Below are positions 58,208 to 64,000 of a stretch of 64,000 nucleotides of DNA, one piece after another. Each line of letters opens with the position of its first letter. The first letter of the stretch is position 1. Under the pieces are notes generated by a model, which was not told where the DNA came from, ran no database searches, and saw only the letters and a list, made by a program, of their open reading frames with translations. Source of the stretch: Limnanthes douglasii subsp. nivea (lineage: Eukaryota; Streptophyta; Magnoliopsida; Brassicales; Limnanthaceae); contig JAUPFV010000002.1 of assembly GCA_036936605.1 (NCBI GenBank), positions 203,693,273 to 203,757,272 on the forward strand. Reading direction: 5' to 3'. Position numbers and translations under genes: made by a program.

Positions 58208-58972
58208 ATGAAAGTTTTAATCTTTTTCATCATTAGCTGCTCTTTAGTGCTTTCGTTAGCGAATGCAAAAGGTTCTAGTCCTCCGATACCAAGTCCTACA
58301 CCAGCTCCAGCACCGGCACCAGATTATGTTAACCTAACTGATCTGCTAACCGTAGCTGGTCCCTTCCATAAGTTCCTCGACTACCTTATCTCGACCAAAG
58401 TCATAGACACGTTTCAAAACCAAGCCAACGACACCGAAGAAGGCATCACCATCTTTGTCCCTAAAGACCAAGCTTTCGCTTCGTTAAAAAACCCGTCTTT
58501 ATCGAATCTCACACAAGCCCAGCTCAAACAACTAGTCCTTTTTCATGCCCTGCCGCATTACTACTCTTTAGCCGATTTCAAAAACCTTAGCCAAACCGGC
58601 CCTGTTATGACGTTTGCTGGCGGGGGATACACGATGAACTTCAGCGATACTTCCGGAACGGTTTCACTTAATTCGGGTTGGAGTAGGACTAAAGTTACCA
58701 GTGCTGTACATTCTACTGACCCGGTAGCTATATATCAGGTTGACAAAGTGTTGCTTCCTGAAGCAATATTTGGTACTGATATCCCTCCAATGCCGGCACC
58801 GGCTCCAGCTCCGGAGATCAGCCCGTCTGCAGATGCACCAGCCGCTGATACAAAAGGTGGGTCGTCCGCGAATTCGAAATCAAAAAATTCTGGTCATAGG
58901 ATGGTGAATAATTGGGGTGTTTGGAGTCAGGTAGGGTTGGCTATTAGTGGTATGATGGTATTGCTATTATGA
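58208..58972 (+). CDS. FLA7: Fasciclin-like arabinogalactan protein, FLA7-like
   Basis: This is an intact, intronless 254-residue frame. Residues 1-20 form a signal peptide ending in ANA. A first Pro/Ala arabinogalactan stretch covers about 25-38 (PTPAPAPAP). One fasciclin domain spans about 43-185, with the H1-type motif ITIFVPKDQAF at 80-90, the HALPHYY motif at 113-119 and the C-terminal AIYQVDKVLLPEAIF. A second Pro/Ala stretch lies at about 193-203. The C-terminus is hydrophobic from about 240, a GPI-anchor signal. Several N-glycosylation sites are visible (NLT, NDT, NLT, NLS, NFS). Such proteins are attached to the outer face of the plasma membrane and the cell wall and affect cell-wall structure and adhesion. 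The FLA7 assignment is by overall resemblance to the Arabidopsis group A member; the biochemical role is not known from sequence. Confidence 0.95.
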   Translation: MKVLIFFIISCSLVLSLANAKGSSPPIPSPTPAPAPAPDYVNLTDLLTVAGPFHKFLDYLISTKVIDTFQNQANDTEEGITIFVPKDQAFASLKNPSLSNLTQAQLKQLVLFHALPHYYSLADFKNLSQTGPVMTFAGGGYTMNFSDTSGTVSLNSGWSRTKVTSAVHSTDPVAIYQVDKVLLPEAIFGTDIPPMPAPAPAPEISPSADAPAADTKGGSSANSKSKNSGHRMVNNWGVWSQVGLAISGMMVLLL

Positions 58973-59599
58973 GGATAGTTATCTATGGATTTTAAAGAGG
59001 TTGTATTTTGGATTTTGTTGGATGTTTAAATTTACCCATTTTTTCATTATATATTGATCCTGTTACTATGTACTGAAATATGAGAGTTCTATTATATTTG
59101 CAGTTTACATTTTATCAAGTAAAAAATTCTCTAATTATGATATAATTCATGGTCAATATAATGACACGGAAGAACCAATGTGTTAGGTGATTCATTGAAG
59201 TGATTCAATCTGCAATGACAGAAGAAACAGCTAATTTTGTTAGCTGTTTTTACAAATATAGTGACATGAAAAATACAGTAATTCTTATTATAAATGGATT
59301 AAAATAGTTTTAAACACCATATATATATATATATATATATATATTAAATTATAAAAAAATTGTTTTACTAAATTAAAAAAGAAGTTCATAATTGATCAAT
59401 TGAAAATTAAATTAATCTTTTTTATATAGAACAAATAATTTAAACTACAAACATATAATAATTATAAATAGAATTAAATATAGTCGGTCCAGTTTAAGCG
59501 TTAACATTATGTAACATAAATACGCTATACTAAATATATTTTTTAGTAGTTTTTACGGTTCGAATAGGAGTGTAACCAATATTAAAAATTTATCTGAAT
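58973..59599. other. 3' flank of the FLA gene
   Basis: No classical AATAAA is obvious just after the stop; FLA transcripts may end in the T-rich stretch at 59000-59110. A 10-bp perfect hairpin lies at 59225-59249 and an (AT)n run at 59320-59344. No other gene was recognised. Confidence 0.5.
59320..59344. repeat. (AT)n microsatellite downstream of FLA
   Basis: About 12 uninterrupted AT units. Confidence 0.9.
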
Positions 59600-62500
59600 T
59601 ACGGGAAAAGTTGTTATGACATTTTTTTTAGTGAAGATATCAATATATTATAAAGAAAGTAACACATCAAAAATTCGGGTCTAATCAATTTGTACTTTTT
59701 ACGTAGGACGTGAATGTTCATCTCAATGTTTTTTCGTCCGTTGATGTTGAATCAATATTTACGACAAGTACACGACATACATGCTGTCACAATAAACGAA
59801 GATGAATTTTTTTGATGAGAATATGTAACTTAAGAATGATATTTCAAAATCAACTAGCTTCATCTCACATCATTAGACACTCATCTATATTCGGCATCGA
59901 CAATAGATCATGAAATAATATGTTGTCGTTTTGAATATTTCAAAACCAAAATGTCACGGATAAATACATAATATCCTGATATTGATCTTCTGGGATCAGG
60001 ATATCATCATCAGTCGACGTCTGAATAGGTAATGAGAGATAACAATGAAGTCATAGTAAACTGTATTCCATAGCCAATAGTATCCTGAATAGATTTAGGA
60101 AGTTGTTTTGTAAAGGCGAGGTGTGGTTCTCGTGGACTATGCATAAAAAGATAGACATGTTGAACTGAATAAAAGTCATGTCGAGTGAAAATAGGGTGTT
60201 GTAGGGCTTCAGTTAAGCTCCAATATAACGTATCATCATGTAATAATTGGCCATCTAATGCGCTCAATTTGGAAGAAATCTCCACGGGAGGGCAACACCG
60301 TTTGCATGTGAACATAAACGCATGATGTAAGATATCACGAGAATACTATGATTGCGACAAAACAAATCGTGGTTGTCCTTTTGAACCAAAATTCCTAAAA
60401 ATGATGAACGAGTCTTAAATATAACATAGCAAATTCGTGGGAGAGTATGTTGATATTTTTCATTAGTAAGTCATTTTTTTATGCGATTAATATAATATCC
60501 TCTATATAGAATATGAGATAAGCCAATCCATTTCATTTTTTTAAGAATAAATACTAGTGTATCACAAAAGCTACTTCAAAACCCTTATAATGTAGAAAAC
60601 ATAGAAAATGAGTGTCGTGCTCGTGGTGTTTGTTTCAAGCCATAAAATGGTTTTTTGAGCAGACATACGTGATTCAGACATGTATGATTGATTAAGCCCA
60701 ATGTGGATTTATAAATACTAGTTCTTGGATTGTGCCTTGCAAGAACGTATTTTCACATCAAGTTTATTCATTGGTCATGCTTCTAAGACTATTAAAGAGA
60801 GCACAATTTTCGATTTTAACAAGCTTGGAAACTGAAATAAAGGTGTCATGATAATCAACGCCGACAGTTTATGATTTTCTATTAACCACTAATTGCACTT
60901 TATAATGTTCCAAAGAATTGTATATCTTGAACTTATGTCAAAATAGCCATATAAAGCTAATGACGAGGTTGTCCGATGGTCGAGGAATCATATCTCATGC
61001 ATCGTTAACCTGCAAAGTATTGAATTCGATATGTATGACACGTACTCATTAAAGATCCGTCGGGATTTAAGATAGGACGTTGGAACATGAGATATTATGA
61101 ATAAAAGTGTGAAAACTGAATTAAATTTTGGTTTAGTGTGGGTTTGCATGAGGTGTCGGTTTAGTACAGTGGACGCTTCGGGTAGACTTGTATTGGAATA
61201 GGGTGGTTCGAAGTTGACAGGTTGTGGATTTTTATTTTTTGATGGTGGTGAGTTGGGTGCATGAGGTGAAACAGTGGAGAAAAGTGGATGTGTAAGTCTG
61301 ATGGTGTGACAAAAGATGGAGTAACAAAAGAAATAATCATTAATATATCATCGAGAAAATTGTATGTGGTTGGTGGGCTTGGGGTATTGAACGAGAAGGT
61401 ATTTTAATAAAAAAAATGGTGTGCCAAGAAATGTGCACATTTCTCGTCTTGTGATCAAAACAACGATAACCTCGAAAGTTTCAAGAATACAAATACATCG
61501 TGTGAATATAGGGTTGAGTTTGTGTTGTTGATCGATGAATAAGTTTGGATAATATGCACAACTGAAAACCTGAAGGTAGTCATATGTGGGTTGGCGGTTG
61601 CAAAGAGAAAGAGTTGGTCTTCGGCAGTTAAGATGTTTAGAGGGAAATATATTATGGAGGTAGGTGGTCGTGTGGAGAGCTTTCATCTGTAATATGGGAG
61701 GAATATTGGCATGAATGATGAGAGTGTAAATAATATCATTAAGGTGTTTTATCATACATTTTACCTTACCATTTCGTGAGTAGGTTTGAGTACAAGAGAA
61801 ACGTAAGGTTAGGCCATGAGTTGTGGCAAAGGTTTTTAATTTATTATTATCGAACTCACCTTCAATATCATATCAAAAACTTTTGATGAGTTTTCCAAAT
61901 TGAGTATGCATCAGTTTATGAAATTTCATATAGTTTTGAAATGTTACAGATTTGTATTTGAGACGGTAAACTTATACATATTGTGTGAAATTATCAATTA
62001 ACATTATATAATATTTGTATCTAGATGTACTAGATACGTGGGACGTCCATAAATCATAATGTATAATATCAAGTGTTGTGAAAGTCACAGATTGAGAATC
62101 ATAAAATTGTAATCGTTTATTATTCAGCAATCTGTCCGAAGGGAAAACATACGATAAACTAGTTTTAGTAAAATTGATAAGACATTTACAACTAATAAAT
62201 CAAGAATAATATGGCTCTAATGACCAAGACGGTTTTTCCATAACACATTAGTGATAGTTTGAAGTTGTGAGGTGGTTGGTGAAGTGAACATATATAAGTC
62301 CCTCATGATATTGTGGTTGGAAAGACGATTTCCACTTTTAACATCCTTTAAATAAAAACGAAAGAGATCAAATTCGATATAAACATGATTATCACGGGTA
62401 AAGTTTCGACGAATAATGAATTTTTGGTAAAAATTGGTGAGTGGTATATGTTGTTTAAGTTATAATATTTATTTGTCAAGTTGTAGAAGTCTTGACAATA

Positions 62501-62700
62501 TTCTTTTATTAACATGCAATTACTATTACCAACAAAAATAAGGCTCAAAGTTAATGAAGTAAAATACGTGATTTTACATAGATCAGATGTTATGTAGGCT
62601 GATACTCCTAAGTCCATGTATCATTGCAGATCTTTTAAATTGAGTTGCATGTTTGAAAAGATTGAACTAAGATCAGTTAGATTGAGCGCATTCAAATTCG
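59600..62700 (-). pseudogene. Decayed Ty1-copia pol: protease, integrase, RT and RNase H
   Basis: In minus-strand order: a protease-like start at 62348-62617 (MDLGVSAYITSDLCKITYFT, with the active-site DSGA/DTGA reduced to DLGV), then the late integrase part at 61348-61755 (LQMKALHTTTYLHNIFPS, then FSCAYYPNLFIDQQHKLNPI). The RT end and connection follow at 60010-60315 (LTEALQHPIFTRHDFYSVQH, VYLFMHSPREPHLAFTK), then RNase H at about 59880-60010 (YPDPRRSISGYYVF, then SKRQ and AEYR). The final HIDIDIHxVR-like motif is near 59730. The RT centre at 60320-61340 is scarcely readable. Its 5' part ends at about 62920 where Element D's LTR begins. LTRs were not found. Confidence 0.85.
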
Positions 62701-62928
62701 CATGGTCCAGTTGTTCTTGAGGAGTCTACATTTGAGCGTATTGAAAATGTACTTGATTTTTTTTTCCACATTGGTTAGGCTTGATAAAAGACATAGGCTA
62801 AATCCATTTGATTTGGCGCATTGTTATTTCTACATCCATTCAGTTGTTGTGAATAATGTGGGCATGAATGAGGGTTTTTTCAAGATCCATTGTTGTGATA
62901 ATATTGTGAAGGATATAAGCTTCGACTA

Positions 62929-63294
62929 TGATGAGTCCGGATTTTCTCACCACTCACTGTGGAAACCGGACAGGGGCAATTCGTACAAAAACCACCCACT
63001 GAACCATCCGAACAGGACTAATGCATTAAAAACTAAATCACTTCATGACTAAGCTAATTACTTACTTGCTTATGGGTCATTGAACTCGACCCGAATTCAT
63101 AAATCGACTCGAAAGCCCATGTGGCCCATAATTAAGGGTATAAATACCCAACCACTTTCATTGATGAGGGTAATAAACATTTAATACAACCAGGCAGCTC
63201 AAATCTCTCACTACAAACTATCTAACATTAAATATCTTTGAAACATCACAAAACTCTAGACAAAATTACCCTCAGTTGAAAATAAACCTCACCA
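62929..63294 (+). repeat. 5' LTR of Element D
   Basis: The 366-bp LTR runs TGATGAGTCC...CCTCACCA and is the reverse complement homologue of 9027-9405. Its TATA box sits in the palindrome GGGTATAAATACCC (63136-63149). A GACTA before it (62924-62928) would be the left target duplication; the other end is outside the window. Confidence 0.9.
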
Positions 63295-63297
63295 AAG

Positions 63298-63314
63298 TGG
63301 CGACCACAGTGGGA
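63298..63314 (+). promoter_or_regulatory. Primer binding site of Element D
   Basis: TGGCGACCACAGTGGGA starts three bases after the LTR end. It is the intact counterpart of Element A's site at 5912-5930 and of the site deleted from Element B. Confidence 0.85.
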
Positions 63315-63335
63315 GGAGAAGGTGCCTGAATATAG

Positions 63336-64000
63336 CATTCAAAGCCATCAAGGAAGCAAGAAGTGCCACCAGCTTTGGCAGAAGTGGTGGGGGATAATGA
63401 TGAATATACGATTGAGGAGCGAGATAGGTTGAAGGGTGAAATAGAAGCTTTGAGGGCTGTCAAGAGGGCAGAGATGGGCACAAAAGAGAAGTCTAAGGCG
63501 TCAGCAGCTCATCATACTGACAATCCAAGAGAGCATGAGCCATCAAAGACCCATGTGAGTGCTAAAATGACTCATTCTAGCTCAAAAAAGTTTCATCGAT
63601 CTAAACCGGTGGAGAGCTCAGATTCAGACTCAGAGTCTTCTACTAGCTCCTCAAATGGAGATGGAGTTGAAGAATCCTTGTCATCCATCAGTGATGAAGG
63701 CCGTTCTAAAAAGAAACAAAAGTTGGTCAAAAAGTACTCAAGAAAAAGGGACAGACATAGAAGGTTGAAGAGGCATCTGGGTAAAGGATTGTCTCACAGT
63801 CATGGCCGGAGACACGTAGACCGCTTGTTAATGGATCCTTTTGCCTTCCATGATGAGCCAGGTATCTTTGCCAATCCTAACGAAGATACTGTATTCAGTC
63901 GTGGCCGAAATTGGAGACAATCTCCATTGTCCTCCAAGATACTGTCCGGAAACCTTCCTAAGAGGTTTGACAGTAGAAAAATGGAAAAATATGATGGCGG
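63336..64000 (+). CDS. gag of Element D, partial
   Basis: One frame is open from a stop near 63333 to the window edge. The first ATG in this frame is at 63474, but homologous-looking coding (EVPPALAEVVGDNDEYTIEE) begins earlier, so the original start may have been lost. The sequence is acidic and Lys-rich, then Ser/Asp-rich (VESSDSDSESSTSSS), then highly basic (KKYSRKRDRHRRLKRHLGKG), then DPFAFHDEPGIFANPNEDT, NWRQSPLSSKILSGNLPKRF and MEKYDG. It matches the Element B gag (18040-18555) residue by residue in most places. Gag coats the element RNA in virus-like particles. No lesion is visible after 63336. Confidence 0.85.

Noticed and set aside
58054..58236. 60-codon frame overlapping the FLA start
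   Set aside because: It lies mostly in the inferred leader intron and overlaps the FLA start in another frame.
1..64000. CRISPR arrays, bacterial operons, rRNA genes or endogenous pararetrovirus
   Set aside because: No regularly spaced short repeats, no Shine-Dalgarno-led gene clusters and no rRNA core sequences were seen; all reverse transcriptases belong to LTR retrotransposons or LINEs, with no movement or coat protein nearby.

Overview
The window is nuclear DNA of a flowering plant, most likely a eudicot. It is AT-rich and dense in retrotransposons, it has GT-AG introns, and its one clearly intact host gene is a plant-only fasciclin-like arabinogalactan protein close to Arabidopsis FLA7 (58208-58972). 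No bacterial, organellar or viral genes were recognised. Nearly everything else that can be identified is transposon-derived.

Layout. 1-6270: Element A, a decayed Tat/Retand-type Ty3-gypsy element on the minus strand. Its pol is interrupted by a 381-bp solo LTR with a CTTTC target duplication, and Element A itself sits in an older Ty1-copia element (6275-8041). 9027-18751: Element B, a nearly whole Tat-type element bounded by ACCTT duplications. Its gag-pol is on the minus strand and a large intron-containing open reading frame (aORF) lies on the opposite strand downstream of pol. 18757-30970: AT-rich spacer, two LINE remnants head to head, gypsy and copia scraps and a tRNA-derived SINE. 31690-33330: dispersed direct repeats. 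33544-40775: a LINE with both ORFs, apparently full length, flanked by a 12-bp target duplication. 40788-46358: AT-rich DNA with no recognisable gene. 46359-53261: Element C, with a pair of ~1-kb LTRs enclosing aORF pieces, a gag start, and an insert of copia LTR and gag joined to a captured MATE transporter fragment. 53690-56130: copia, hAT and tRNA-like relics. 57368-58972: the FLA gene. 59600-62700: a decayed copia pol. 62929-64000: LTR, primer binding site and start of gag of Element D, a plus-strand relative of Element B that runs off the window.

How the parts relate. Elements A, B and D share gag type and primer-binding-site type, and B, D and the solo LTR share one LTR family. A and B preserve the same convergent plan: gag-pol on one strand, the aORF on the other, and a ~0.55-0.6-kb spacer between them that holds paired short hairpins. 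Element B's aORF has its own TATA box, a spliceable intron and a long frame broken by only a few lesions, so it looks like a real second transcription unit. This antisense-ORF architecture is known for the Tat lineage; the hairpin spacer, the microhomology LTR-gag fusion and the captured MATE fragment are the less ordinary parts.

Limits: every assignment is by eye from translated motifs. No alignment or database search was run. Boundaries of decayed elements are approximate unless a target duplication is quoted.
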